A DNA stretch of 64,000 nucleotides. It comes from Cornus controversa. Taxonomy: Eukaryota > Streptophyta > Magnoliopsida > Cornales > Cornaceae. Positions 10,934-23,675 of this stretch are shown piece by piece. The stretch is taken from the NCBI GenBank assembly GCA_026545225.1, contig CM048850.1, forward strand, positions 27,023,797 to 27,087,796, written 5' to 3'. Within the stretch, counting starts at the first letter, position 1, and the number at the start of each line of letters is the position of its first letter. The notes under the pieces are model-generated. The model had not been told where the DNA came from. It ran no database searches and saw only the letters and a list, made by a program, of their open reading frames with translations. Made by a program: the position numbers and the translations under genes.

Positions 10934-13839
10934 GCAGGTATGACATGTCACTTAGTAACTGATATATATATATATGACATGTCACTTAGTAACTGATATA
11001 TATATATATATATAAAGAAAAACAAATAAAGAAAGAAAAAAAGAACTGGAGACACATAAAGGTAAACTGAGGACTGCTAAGTCACTAGTAGTTGAGGATT
11101 ACTGAATCCACACAAATTTAATCAAATATGACCAAACTAGAGGCTACATTTATCTTCAGCTATATGATCAGCATGTATATAAGAAACTGTACAACAATAT
11201 TGCTTGTTGGAGAATATATTATTGTAGTGATTTAAGCCTTGATAGAAGATTGATAGGAGTGATTTATGGGATTGATTTTAGGAATCTTCCATTAATGTAT
11301 TTTCCATGTTTATCACGTGTATTCTTTCACATATAAATAGAGGTGGTCATTGTAAACAAAACTGATGTAGCCCTTTGGACTTTGTGGGCAGTGGATGTAG
11401 GTTGTAGTGGCCGAATCACGTTATATTCTTCTTCTTCTTGTTTAATTTCTTTCTGCAATTTTATTTTATTTTATCAACATTACTCATGACAACATTGTTT
11501 CTTGATTGATTGTAAAATCAATTGTTATGACAATTATAAATATTATGACAACAATTACCAAAACTAAGTTTCCAGAAGGTAATTAATTTCTTTCATCACA
11601 GGTGCATGAGATCGGCGACAATTCAGGAAGATGCCAGCTAATTCACTTTTTAGCTTAATGTTTTCAATTGTTTGCATATGCAGTTACACAATTAAAACTT
11701 CAACAGATCAATAATTGTGTAACTTGTTGAAGCAAAATTATTTTCATATATTCTGCTTGATTTTGATTTGCAGTTGTTGGTAAATGAATTATATGTATGT
11801 CCTCACGATTTTCATCATAACTATCAAATGTCTAAGAAATGCATACTTATCAACACCCATTTATAACAATAACACAACCAATTTACATTATATCATGTAA
11901 GATGTCATCCATCAAGGTTTACATTCATGACCACCTAAGGCAACAGGGAGGCACATTATGACAACTAAGATTATATCTAAATATCTTTAACCGGACTTCC
12001 TTTGCATATATGTGTGTGTGTGTTATTTTTAAACTTTTTTTTCCCTGATTTTGTTGTTTTATTTATACAAAATATGACAATAAAGTACAATAGAGAGGTG
12101 GAAGGATGGGTGTATTTCTAAACTAAAACTAGTTCATAAACATACACTAATTTGAATCAATAAGTTCCTTTATTATGCATCAAGTAGAGCAAGACACCAA
12201 CAGCAGATACAGTTCTACTTGGTGCTTTTAGGTTGAGGTGTCTTTTAGTTCCAGTGTTCTGCTTACAGTTTGTATTAGGTAAGGGTTTTATGAGGCTACT
12301 ACATTCTACTCTTTGAGCTTTACCTGAATATCAACAAATTAATGTAGACTTGAATTTATAATTAGACAGTAAGAGATCGCTGCACGCAATCTCTCATCTC
12401 GGAGAAACCTAGTGTTCAAGAGTGATTACAGTAAATCACTTGTTCTGATTCTCATTCCTATCCATCTCATAACAACAAAAATACCAGCATTCAGACTCGA
12501 AACAGAAAAGCAGATTATGAACATGAAGTAAAAGAACAGGAATGTGTTTAATTGATATCACTCACATCATTTCGTAGGAATGAAACTATATTCAGTCGTA
12601 CCAAAGCAATTTCGCATCAAGTGTCATCTCCACGAACACAAGCTCCAATTGTTCTACAAAACAAATATTATATTAGATTAAGAAAAAGAAAGTAAAGCCA
12701 GTGATTGACTTCTTCCAGCATAATAATCAGATGGAAGTATGCAACCAAAAGCTGCAATACGGGAACTTTCAGGTATAAATAAAAATAAAAATAACTAAGG
12801 TAGCATTCATATATCTATAGCTTCCTATATTGGAAGGTTGAACATTGGTAGTCATAACCCAGAGAAGAATAAGAACTAGCATGTACAAGATGTCATTGAG
12901 GACAAAAACAAGGATACAGAGGTTCAAGGTCTGACAATATGAACCATGGTTGCAGATGCTGTTTGTTGTAAATTACATATGGGGCTGCCATTTATCTAAA
13001 GTTATAAAAAAAGTCTGAGGACATCAAATTCATCCATATAGAAAGGGAAAGAATCAAAGCAACTTTTAACACCAAGTGCATAGAGAAAACACAGGATTGA
13101 GCTGTTGGATAGAAGAGCATTTCAGAGCTACTAATAGTGATTTCCAAGTTTTATAGCCAAACCAACTCTTGACATGACTTTTTCATGTCAGAATTTTCAC
13201 TGAAACAAAATAATACACCAGAGCTAAAAAAAATTCTGCAACAAATTGAAATATTTTTCTCTTTCTATTTGACTACTACAACCAATTCCCCCACCCTCAA
13301 GGGCCTCAACTACCACCAAAAAAAAAAAGGATAAAGGATAAAGACAACATTAAAAAAACCAAAAAGAAAGGGAGAAGAATGCCAGGAGATGAAGCATCAA
13401 AATTAGTTTGTACTTTGCACCAACCAATATTCTTGCACATTTCATGATTCATTGCTTCGGGGAATGGCCAGCTGGGGCTGCTGATTTACCTGCATAATTG
13501 TAAGAAACTAAACGGGATTGAAATTATTTAAACAGCCAGGAAAACCCAAGAACAGCTCTTAATTTCTTCAAATTACATACACTAATAGATCAAAATGATG
13601 AATGGCTATTAGTATCTCTATGAATACAGATTTGGCCTTTATAAATGAACATTAAATAAACTGGTAATGCATGAACTAGCTGCATGTTACAACTGAAATT
13701 CTCTCTACAAGTATATCTTATAAGAATAGGAATAGGCTAGCCACCACCCTAACCATAATTTACTAGATCTTTTCAAGCACATTAACCTTTCAATTGCAGA
13801 AGCAAATATTGACTAGTTAACAACAAACATGTGGACATA
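10934..13839. other. Intergenic; 3' flank of kinase exon and probable 3' UTR of the TBL gene
   Basis: A 35-bp unit with ATGACATGTCACTTAGTAAC is repeated twice in tandem at about 10939-11008, each copy followed by TA repeats. No coding region was recognised. The last few hundred bases before 13840 probably hold the minus-strand TBL 3' UTR; possible UTR introns near 12660 and 13490 (minus-strand acceptor-like TGTAG and TGCAG) are weak. Confidence 0.4.
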
Positions 13840-16800
13840 TCATGAGGGCAAGGTTTGGCTGCCATCAAAATCTCTTCTTATGATTTCAAGCACCAGCTCA
13901 TTCCATGTATCAACTGGGCCTGGCATGCACCAATGTAAGCAATCCTGTGGTGGGGGCTTCCCATGTGGGCCACGCTTCGTGATCTTATTTGGATCAGGGC
14001 TTCTATATGGGCCCGGATGCCCATCATGGCGGTACCCAAAGGCTTCTGTAATATCCATCAATCTCAATTTTGATTTGTTTGTCGTCTTCTTGATTGCAAG
14101 GTTAAAACCAGTCACCTGTTTCTCATGCATTATATTTGTAAAACCATTCTCCACTAATTGACCATCTAAGACAGGCCTTACCTGCCCAGTGCACGATCCT
14201 CCAGTATTCCAGGCACCACCCTCGTAATGATCAGGTGAATAGGAGCGCACAATGATCAGACCAGTGTAATTTGGAAGTGTACCAATGGCAGTGAGAATAG
14301 TTTCAACAGATATTCCAAAAGCTTCAATGTTGTTAATTTTCTTTGGTTTAGAATTGTCTGGCCACCACAACTGTCCACCCACAATCTGATTGTTTAAAAT
14401 ATAGACTGATTGCTTCGCAAACCAGTGGCCAGAGGAAAGGACAATCACATCAAAGGTTGGGATAAATTCCATGAAGTTGTCATCAGCAGCATCAAGGTGG
14501 AGCTTGTCCACACCTTCAGGAGCAAAATCAAATGGCTCCGAAGTTCTGCGGACAAGCCACGAGGACCATATCCGGACTATAGTTGTTGATGTTGACCTGA
14601 AATAATAACGCTGCATTCTTTTGTTCCCCCGGTTTTTTGGAACTTCAACCTGAAAATATCCCATAATTATGAAATGGGATGATCAGCAGATAACAGTATT
14701 TTTAGGGAAGTGAAAACAGATGACCATAAAAGCAGCTATCATCCAGTTTGAGCAAACCACACGACGCACTTAGATTGGTCAGATCCAAACATATTCTTGT
14801 TATGTTCTTGCTTAATAAAAATAAAATTTCCTTTCATCTCTTGCAAGGCAAAAAAAACATCAAACTCCCAAACTTTCAAGCCCAAGATAGACCTCTACAT
14901 TAAGAAGCAAGGGAACTTCTAAGAAGAAGCAATTGTTTCAAAAACGTGTCAGAAACCAACTTTCTCACACCCCCACACGTTCTGACAAATTTGGAGGCAT
15001 GTGACAGGAAAGCCTTGAATGTTAGGTATAAAATTGCTTTAGCATGAAAATAGAATATTAATAACAGAAATCAAACTAAAGGTTTATATAAATTACGACA
15101 AAAAGTTAAAAACAAAACTAGAACAACAGATTTTATCAAAAAAGTTGCCTGGGCTAAATCAACATACAATACGATCTTTTATGTGTACACTTGGACTTGG
15201 TTCATATTTGAAGAAGAAACAAAAACTTAAAATAAAAATAAAATAAGTCAAATGAAAGAAATATTGATCACTTCTTTTGGTGAGTAAATCTTATCATTGT
15301 CAAGGCACAATACATCAATCCTGCACCTGCATTTAGTACTCACAAACTGAGCTAGACCTCCATTTGTGATAAAAGGATATACTACTTAAACATGACCTAG
15401 CTATAAACTTGACAAGGACTAGCCAAACTGAGTCAAAAAAATTGTAGCCTGCCATATATGAAGTGAACCTATAGAATTGGGCCAGAGAGCCAGTAATAAG
15501 GGTTCACTCCCAGCCCATGTTTCAACCAAGCTAGACCAGAAAATCCTAACTAGTAACTCTAGATGTTTGGTTGCTGTTATTGTTGTTGTACTTATCTATA
15601 TATAATTGCAGTTCAATGCACTTAATAGTGAAGAGACAATGAGGAAAACCATAACAAAAAAACAAACAGAAAAACAGAAATTTAAAATAGAGTACATACA
15701 AAAATTTCAGCAAACAAACCATATGAAGGCCACACAATCTTCCCCAAACTGGTTTGAAGCAAAATTGCTCAAACGGCCAATTTGCATCCAGCCTTAGTCT
15801 TCTTCTTCTTTTTTATTTATTACTACAGGGGTGTCCCAACTCCTCACCCTTTGGAGTACTCCCTCTGAACATGTGGCAGGCCCCAGATGCCACGCACCAA
15901 TTTTATTTTTGGGAGAAACCTAGTGAGGTTGCCCTCAAGGAGGGAGAATGAAACCCAGAACCTCCGCCTGGCTAAGCGTGGTTCTTGACCAACGATTCCA
16001 CCCCCTAAGACTGTAATTTGCATCCTGCCTTGTCAGCAAGTTGGATAAATATTTTGTAATTCACATTTATATATAAGCACACTATGGCGATTAGAAAATC
16101 CCTTAATCAGGAAGAGGTTAGGGAATCACTGGAGCAAACTGCTCAACCCCAACATGAGAAATTTTCCATTCTTGCTATAAATATCATTATAGAAAGCTGT
16201 ATACATGCCTGCCAAAGAATGCACAGCATAGATTCCATCTGGTTCCGAGCAACTGAGTCACCGATGAAAGCTAGTGTCTTCCCTCTCATCAACTCCAAAA
16301 ACTTCTTGGCATCAAATCGCGGGAGGTCACATTGAGCAGGTTTCCATCGCCAGTTCTCATATTCCTTGTCAGGCCTCCCATTTCCCTGGCAGTTCTGCAT
16401 CTGCGTCAGGACGGGGCATGAATCATTGCTATATAGCGGTCCAGCTGAATCATATACCCATTTCCCATGGTACAGATCACAGTCTATATAATAAACAGCA
16501 AAGAGGCAAATTAAAAGTTATGAGAAAATATATAACAATAAATTGAAAAAAACAAAAATCTTCTAACAAATGAGAATATTGTGCTTATGACTAGTTACGA
16601 GGCCATTAGCAGTCAAATTATAAGACAGGGAAAAATAAAATTTCAGTGAAGGATGAAATGGTTTTCAGCTTAGTATATAAGTTCCCAAATAAACACTTCC
16701 CTACACATTGGCACCCATAGACAAGCTCTTCAAAATTGAAATAATAAGGGGAAAAAAGGGAACATGTTTGAAGAATGAAAATATATCAGCTTAGTACATA

Positions 16801-17192
16801 GAGATATAATATTTTCTGCTTAGAAATGAAATAACTTTCAGCTTAGGACATTACATTATATTTTTTACATATTTAGCTATATTGGCTAGAATTTAATAAA
16901 ATGTTTCCTAATTCAAAAAGGAATTAAGTGGAATCTCTGAGGTGGCACATGCAACCATACCATCCACAAAGAACGTAAAACAAACCCCATAGTTGCTGCT
17001 ATAAATGTCCTTCATGCATAACAGATGGCCAAGAAAAATCAATACTTATGCTTGCGAATTATGAATTGTTATTCAAATGAAGAGCATGTAGCATGTTGTT
17101 AAGCATCGATTTTCCTTCACTCTCTCCACATCATGTTGAAAAAGCAAAACAGCTTTTAATTTTAGTGGATCTTCACTAAACTGTGATTCTCT

Positions 17193-17244
<52 letters not shown>

Positions 17245-18904
17245 TTAATCATTAGCATCTAAAGCATCATGCTTTGTTTAAAAGCAAAAGAATCTAAATG
17301 TATGTGCGTAGAGATAAAACTCTTGTATTTATAAGAGGGCACTACCTGAAACCATTTATTAATATATCATCATTTAGAAAATTGCCATATATTTCTCAGG
17401 GATATACTGCGTTCACAGCATCCTATCTCAAAATAAGAGGGCTTTGAACATGCAAAAAAACAGAAGTACGTTCTTCAAAGAACATGATAAATAAAGTAAA
17501 CGCAATCTGACGTTTTGATTAAACATATGACAGCAAAGATATACAACACTTCCAATCACTTGTCACTTAGAAATATGTGCTCTGGCCCAACCCATGTACT
17601 TCTGAATCATATGGAAGGATATAATGATAAAATTTAGCAACAGTTTCCTTCTTGTCCAACCTTACAAAGGAGAAAAATGCAGCTTTCTTTCTCCAGAAAT
17701 TTTCCATGTACAAAGAGAGAGATTGTGACAAGTAAACATAATCTGTGAGACTGTTTTGGCTATTCAGTTATTACCTTCCATTAAAAGAATTTAAGCAAAT
17801 TTTAGGGAAGGAAGAAATGGAAGGCTTATCTAGATCCAGATGAATCAAAGGATTAAAACCATAAATAGACAAATAGACCCCATAAAGGGAAAAATAAACA
17901 AATACACAATCGAGGACTAGCTGCTAAATTAAGCAATACCAATAGCAAGTTACCATTCATAGGTTTAGTACTATTAGGTAAGTTCTTTCCGAATTTCGAT
18001 GACCCAATATGTAAATAGAAAAAAAAAATTTACAAATAGAGGACCAGCTGCTAAATTAAGCAACGCCAAGTTACCATTCATACTTCTAAGTAAATTTCTT
18101 CAAATATTCCAAATAATTATGCAGAAAAAGAATTCATTAATGATATAACATTTAAATAAATAAAAATTGAAATAAATACAGAGGACACATCACTAAGCAA
18201 TAATGACAGAACAGATAAAAAGGAAAGAGTAAGATTGTACCTGAATACACTGAACCAGTCTCGATTCTATTGCCAGGAGCGAAAGTTGGTGCACCCTCCA
18301 TTCTGGTATAAGACGAAATAGGGGTTGTATTACTTGTATCATTTGATTCCGTCTGTATAATAGTGGGCTTATCTGGTAAATGCAGGGATGGAGGTTTCGC
18401 ATTTTCAACGTCCCCTGTACCATTGGATGACACAGAACCTTCAGTTGCTTGTTCTTCCTGTGTTGAACCAGAAGACAATGTGGACACAGATGTCAGTTGA
18501 TCCGCCATGTCCCTGGTGCTCGATATAATTGGAAGACCTGATGAATTCACTGCCTCTTTATCTCCCTGTAAACTAGATGGTGTCTCATAAGGCTGTTTTT
18601 TATCAATCATATTTACAGGGCCATTGCTCGACCTCGACAAATTTGCTTTTGTCAAATCATTAATGTCAGTATAACGAGGTTGAGAATCAATAACTGTTTC
18701 ATTGGCCCTTGATATTGCACTTATTGTTCTTGCATAATCAATACTGTAGAAATACCCACGAACTGTGGACCCAATTGGTTGAGAGACAAGAACCACCGAA
18801 CCCAAAATTAAGAACATAGCAAGTCCTCCTATTGAAGCTGCAATTGATGAAAGAGGCTTCCGATACGCCATAGTTTGAGACCCCTTGGGAGAAGCCAAAG
18901 TCAT
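13840..18904 (-). CDS. Trichome birefringence-like (TBL) protein, PC-esterase family, three coding exons
   Basis: Coding exons are complement 18241-18904, 16209-16483 and 13840-14649. They total 1749 nt with compatible phases (1, then 0) and give 582 residues. TBL proteins are Golgi type II membrane enzymes that O-acetylate cell-wall polysaccharides. Residues about 21-41 form one hydrophobic signal anchor; about 45-215 is a Ser/Thr-rich low-complexity stem. The PMR5N domain starts at CDLYHGKWVYD (about 223), with the nucleophile motif GDS at 296-298 (FIGDSVARNQMES). The second catalytic motif is D549/H552 in DCLHWCMPGPVDTW. Exon 1 ends G|gtacaa and exon 2 begins after tatatag; intron 2 starts GC rather than GT (see findings) and ends ttttcag. 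Closest family members by remembered motif (DITEAFGYRHDGHPGP) are TBL16/17/18-like, which I cannot resolve further. The start is the first ATG in frame and the gene appears intact. Confidence 0.9.
14650..16208 (-). other. TBL intron 2 (GC-AG)
   Basis: The minus-strand donor is CAG|GCATGT and the acceptor ATTTTCAG|GTTGAA. Removing it joins ...LCILWQ to VEVPKNRGN, the junction expected in TBL proteins. It contains the SINE-like insertion at 15800-16014. Confidence 0.7.
15800..16014 (-). mobile_element. tRNA-derived SINE in TBL intron 2
   Basis: Read on the minus strand (same sense as the gene), it starts with a tRNA-like head: a box-A-like TGGAATCGTTGG and, about 40 bases on, a box-B-like GGTTCTGGGTTTC. 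It ends in an A-rich tail after GTAGTAATAAATAAAAAAG. Imperfect direct repeats of about 20 bp (AATTTGCATCC then GCCTT and GTC) flank it at 15779-15799 and 16015-16034. Long flanking duplications and an A-rich tail support retroposition. Confidence 0.65.
16484..18240 (-). other. TBL intron 1
   Basis: The donor G|GTACAA on the minus strand and the acceptor ATATAG fit phase 1. It contains an A homopolymer of 43 bases on the plus strand at 17200-17242 (a poly-T on the transcribed strand). A short segment ('gaccagctgctaaattaagcaa') occurs twice, near 17913 and 18042. Confidence 0.75.
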
Positions 18905-19760
18905 GGCTTTCCAGAATCAGCTAAATTATACAGAACACATGAGATTTCTAATACTACCTGAAGTCCTTGATCTCCTTACACACCAATCAAATAATTAACT
19001 TCGGAGATAGCTAGATCCAAAGAGACACCAATAGTCTAATTCCTCCTCGAATCAGCTTAATATACTTGGAAGATCCAATGTTGTTCAAAACTGCTTCTCT
19101 AATGAGGCCACTACTCGCAAGATTGCAAGTGATTCATTCACCATAAACCAACAATACTACCTCTAAATCTCCTTCAGGTACATCAAAAATCCAGCGTACA
19201 TCCCTGTTAGAAGTATGCAAGAATAAAAAAACTAGCAACGATTGACCAAAGCATCAGAGATTAAAACACTAATCATACATAAAAAACAAACAAATTTTAA
19301 AATTAATACATATATAAAACTGAACCTAACCTCCCGTTTGGTTGAAAGAGAAAACAAATCAAAATCCAAATACAGATTTTTTCACTGTTTATGAGACCTA
19401 AAATGAAAACTCAAACGTATCCTAAATTCAACTTCTCTGCTTGAGTAAAATTTCACAATTACTGAAAATTCGACACGACAACAACATCAGTCTGGAATCT
19501 CCAACATTGTCCACCGCTTTCTCGGCAACCAAACACAATCCACGATTTGGTTATAAATTTTCCAAAATACTAAAAAGAAAGCGAAAATATACAAAGATCT
19601 CCGAAACTCATACCATTCCTTAGGAAACGAAGCTCCAGAAGCCTCTCTTGATTCGAATCTCTGGCGAAATGGAAACCCAGAAAAGGCAAATCGAAGTACT
19701 ACAATTTGGTGGTAAAGATGGAAGTTTTTGCTTTATATTTCGCCCGTGAGCTTTAAGAGA
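18905..19760 (-). promoter_or_regulatory. 5' UTR and promoter region of the TBL gene
   Basis: There is no ORF continuing the TBL frame upstream of the start codon. A TATA-like AAATATAAAGC on the minus strand lies near 19729-19740, and a transcription start around 19680-19710 is plausible. A leader intron is possible, because the start codon is about 0.8 kb from that box. This is inference from sequence alone. Confidence 0.35.
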
Positions 19761-19784
19761 ATGTGTCTACGTATACATACATAC

Positions 19785-19787
19785 ATC

Positions 19788-19823
<36 letters not shown>

Positions 19824-19829
19824 CATGTA

Positions 19830-19862
<33 letters not shown>

Positions 19863-19880
19863 GGAGAGAGAGAGAGAGAG
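19785..19880. repeat. Compound microsatellite (TA)n-(TG)n-(TA)n-(GA)n
   Basis: Successive TA, TG, TA and GA dinucleotide runs lie just upstream of the TBL promoter. There is no coding content. Confidence 0.85.
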
Positions 19881-20341
19881 TAGAAGAGGAGTATTAAATG
19901 GATGAGTGTCTATGTCTTGGATCGGTTGAGAGATTTAAATATATATGATATACTAGAAATTAAGAATTTCTGCGGGAATATAGCGTTTTTCAAGTTTATT
20001 ATTAATAAATGTTGATGTTCAAAGTTTCCAATTTTTTGTACTATTATATTATTATTATTATTATTATTATTACTGCTTTCAGTAGTTTTAGAGAGAGAAT
20101 TTTTAAACGTTAGATCTAAAAAAAGATGTGTCGGTTTCTTAATGACAAAAATCAAAAATGACCTTCCCACGAAACCTTTTAAAATTGTCGTATCAATCAC
20201 TTTCAACAACTCCTGCCCTAAGCCGCATGATTCGCGTAAGTAGAATTATTGAATATTCAGACCGCATTCGTCGGAAATTTGAGTTCAATTGTGGAATCCG
20301 CGGATCCGGAGCAATCCGCGCTTGTGCGTGAGACAACAAAG

Positions 20342-20789
20342 CTATGAAGCACGGATACTTTTTCAGAAACATTGAAACAATATTGGATAAATATTCAATA
20401 CGGATATGACCGGATTCTCTCAAAAAATATTTATTTTTTTTAAATAATTTTTTTATTTCCATATATGACAAGATATATGGTGAATACTTCTCGAATACGT
20501 TTGAATTTTTTTTTTTTATTTTAAAGATGATAACCATATTGTAATATTAAATTTTAAAAAGCTTAGTTAAAATGTGGGGCTTAATTTTTAATAACTCAAA
20601 AGATCTTTAATGTTGAAAAAAAATCTTTAAGTTAAAATTTAAAACTTAATTTGTGTTATATATATATATATATATTTGCCTTATTCTGTCGTACATATAT
20701 CTTATTTTTTTTAAATTTGTCGTATCATCGTACTTGTATCTCTGTATCCGTATTATGTCGTAACTGTATTATGTATCCGTGCTTCACAG
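20342..20789. mobile_element. TIR element, 448 bp, ends CTATGAAGCACGGATAC
   Basis: The 17-bp TIRs CTATGAAGCACGGATAC and CTGTGAAGCACGGATAC differ by one base. An exact 8-bp duplication CAACAAAG flanks it (20334-20341, 20790-20797). The subterminal sequence repeats motifs like CGTATTATGTCGTA. An 8-bp duplication fits hAT; Mutator-like (9 bp) is the alternative. A degenerate relative is at 38553-39045. Confidence 0.8.
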
Positions 20790-21807
20790 CAACAAAGTAA
20801 ACAGAGACTAAAAATAAGATGACAAGGAAAAAAATACCACTACATGCATCACTATTTGTTTTTCTTATAGTTGACACAATTAAAAAAAAAAAAAACTAAT
20901 AGTTCATACATTTTATTTAATAAAAACATTCATATGTAAATATATCGTGTCTTATATTAAAAAAACTCAACTAAAAAATAGTATCTAAATTAAAATGATA
21001 ATTTAATTAGTTGAATAATTGCATAATTTATGTGACTTTCTCGGGAAAAAAAACAAAAAGCTCCTACCATCAGTCAACTGTTAGATCAATTGAAAGAATA
21101 AATACTAAATACCCTTATATGAAAGAAGGAAAAGACATAAATGACCCTATTAACTTTATTAAATAACAATTTTAACCAAATTACATATATAGATATATCT
21201 ATAGATTTTTTATTTTTATACACATCTTTTAACTTATTTTTTTATCAATTACAATTTTCATTTCTCATTATTTATTTAGCATACCAAAAGATATGAGTTA
21301 AATTCATTTGAGTTATCCGCTAATTAACGGATTTGGCCGGATCCCCTCCCCTCCAATGTTGTCTTGTACTCCATCAAGAGAGAAGCTTTCATTATAAGGT
21401 GATGAGAGTAAATTATCATAAGAGGATTGCACCTGGTGGTCCAATCTCGAGTTTTCGGGTGGAGAGGATCCTTACTGTTAATTAACTTAATACAATATTG
21501 AATTTAAAGGGCCGATCCAAATGACTTTTCCAAGATCACATATCAGGTTAGATTCAATTATGCTTTGAACAATCTTTTGTTTGTTATTAGTTTTTGGAAG
21601 CTTAATCAAGCTCAATGATGGTACTTTACTCCATATTGACCAACCTTGATTGTAATTTTACTGATTTAATCACAAAAAGATTTTATATATAATTGTTGTA
21701 ATTAGTTTGTGTTCTTTTCAAACCCTTGAGGAAATTGTTCTTCTAACTATCTTCCAATTTTTTCATTTGTAATCGGTGATGGCTTCGCTACCCCATGGGA
21801 TGTCTTA

Positions 21808-22460
21808 GAGCATCCACTATGGGATCTCTAAATTTGGATCTCCAAATTTGAATTTTAGCTAGCCACCTCAGCAATTTAGCTAGCCACATCATCATGTCAG
21901 GATCTCTAAATTTTGACTCCACAACAGGTTCTCCAGATTTGAATTTTAGCCAACCACATCATAATCTCTAATTTTAACTCCACAATAGGTTCTTCAAATT
22001 TTCATTACCCACACAATTAAATAATCTTACACAATTAAATTAATCTTAAAATTTTATGTATATACATATTTATATTAAATTTTTTTATACTTTTTTAACT
22101 TGAAAAATTCATAATTTTTTCGTTTGAAGTCAAAAAATAGCCTAAGTGGTACTCAAATTAAAGCTCTCGAAATTATCTTTATAACAAAATTAGTTTCATC
22201 AAAAAATTTAATTTGTAGTGAAAGTTATTGACAATTAAGTAAATGATACATATATATATATATACATGGCACGGATTTTGAGAAAAGTAAAGACAAAACA
22301 AAAAAAAAATATACATTTGGTTAGCTAAGTGGTTCGCCCGATTGGGCGAACCACTTAGCTAACCACAAGTGGGTCCCACAAATTTTGGCCATCACATTGT
22401 TTTGCTACAGTATAATTTGGTTCTCCAAATCAGTGTTTAGCTATCCCATTGGTGGTGCTC
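21808..22460. mobile_element. PIF/Harbinger-type MITE, 653 bp
   Basis: The TIRs are GAGCATCCACTATGGGAT on the left and GAGCACCACCAATGGGAT reversed from the right. TTA target duplications are at 21805-21807 and 22461-22463. The GAGCATCnnCAATGGG end is a widespread plant MITE signature. It contains the perfect palindrome at 22318-22365. Confidence 0.75.
22318..22365. repeat. Perfect 22-bp inverted repeat with 4-base loop
   Basis: TGGTTAGCTAAGTGGTTCGC(CC) is followed by GATT and then its exact reverse complement. The stem has no mismatch, unlike the diverged TIRs of the host MITE. Confidence 0.9.
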
Positions 22461-22463
22461 TTA

Positions 22464-23434
22464 GTGCTAATGATTGATACATACATACATATATTAAAGT
22501 TGTTGGCTAAAGAAATTGTTTACTCTTGCGTTTCTTTACACAATCAGTCCCAAGTTCAGATAAAAGAGAAAAATTGCGTTAAGTAACTTGACAGCAACGT
22601 AAAATTTTGTTATAACTAATATGAACATAACCAATACTAATTAAAAAAAAATTCTTTTAAGCAATTTTAATCTATAATTAATTTTTGTGCTCCTTTTAAT
22701 TTTTTTTTATTTTTGTTGACTATCTCTTTTTATAAAATGCATATCCTCATTTCTCTTACTAGTGTGTTGTGCACTACAATTTTGACTATATTTAATTATA
22801 TTAGGTTAAATCTTGTGAATCAGACTATAATAGGTTGATGGTTACAGAGCAGATATTTTTTCTTCTTCGAAAGTTCAAGCAAACATGCATACACCTATAA
22901 TACTTCCCCTAGTAGGGCTCGAACACTCAATCTCCCCTTTGGGGAGGAAAGATGAGGATTGTTTTTATCAATAAACTCGGAAAGCGATAATAATTGAAGA
23001 CCATCTAACTGATGACCTAGCGGTAACAATTAAGTTACGTAACAGCCAATGGTTGGTTCTAAATGCCTAGCAGACCTAGAAGCGAAGGTGAATAGGTTTA
23101 CAAAGGAAACTTGACCAATTTTAAAACCTTACAATAATTTTTCCAATTCAGAATATCTTGAGAACAAACTATTCAAAAATGATATATACTCAATACCAAT
23201 TGTTGGATTTTAAATAGATTAACTCTTTAATTATCATTTGATATATTTCTAATACCAATTTTACTTTAGATCCAGCTAATCAAACAAATAAACCAAATAA
23301 AGAAATAAACTATGTAAATGTATAAATATATGTGTTCTAGATTGATTTGGCAAATCTGGTTAAATTGCTTGATCAATTTTGCTCATATACTTTTTGATGA
23401 CATTTTATCTATAAGGGCCGGGTTATTTTTGACC
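22464..23434. other. Intergenic, repeat-derived
   Basis: No gene was recognised. Near 22916-22935 the minus strand carries GTGTTCGAGCCC, a box-B-like element, but I could not find a properly spaced box A, so a SINE is not called. Confidence 0.4.
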
Positions 23435-23639
23435 TGTCCCGGATAATTTTTGGACCAAGTTTATTTTTTTTTGAATTATTTAAATTCAAAAGGATGTGAA
23501 AATGGATATATATATATATGGAATTATATATATATATATATAGAGAGAGATGGAGAAAGTTCATATATATGGAATTATATCTACATGGAGGGTAAGGATA
23601 AATATATATATGGGAATATATATATAGTCGCATGGTGAG

Positions 23640-23675
<36 letters not shown>

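Noticed and set aside
13829-14161. Plus-strand 110-codon ORF
   Set aside because: It is antisense to TBL exon 3, which has the catalytic DxxH motif.
17200-17242. 43-base A homopolymer as possible poly-A tail of a retrocopy
   Set aside because: No retrocopy body or flanking duplication was found; treated as a simple repeat within TBL intron 1.
20193-20537. 114-codon minus-strand ORF with RIAPDPRIPQ-like stretch
   Set aside because: It overlaps the left half of a TIR element with a verified target duplication, and no family was recognised.
22900-23060. Possible SINE on the minus strand with GTTCGAGCCC box B
   Set aside because: A correctly spaced box A and flanking duplication could not be found.
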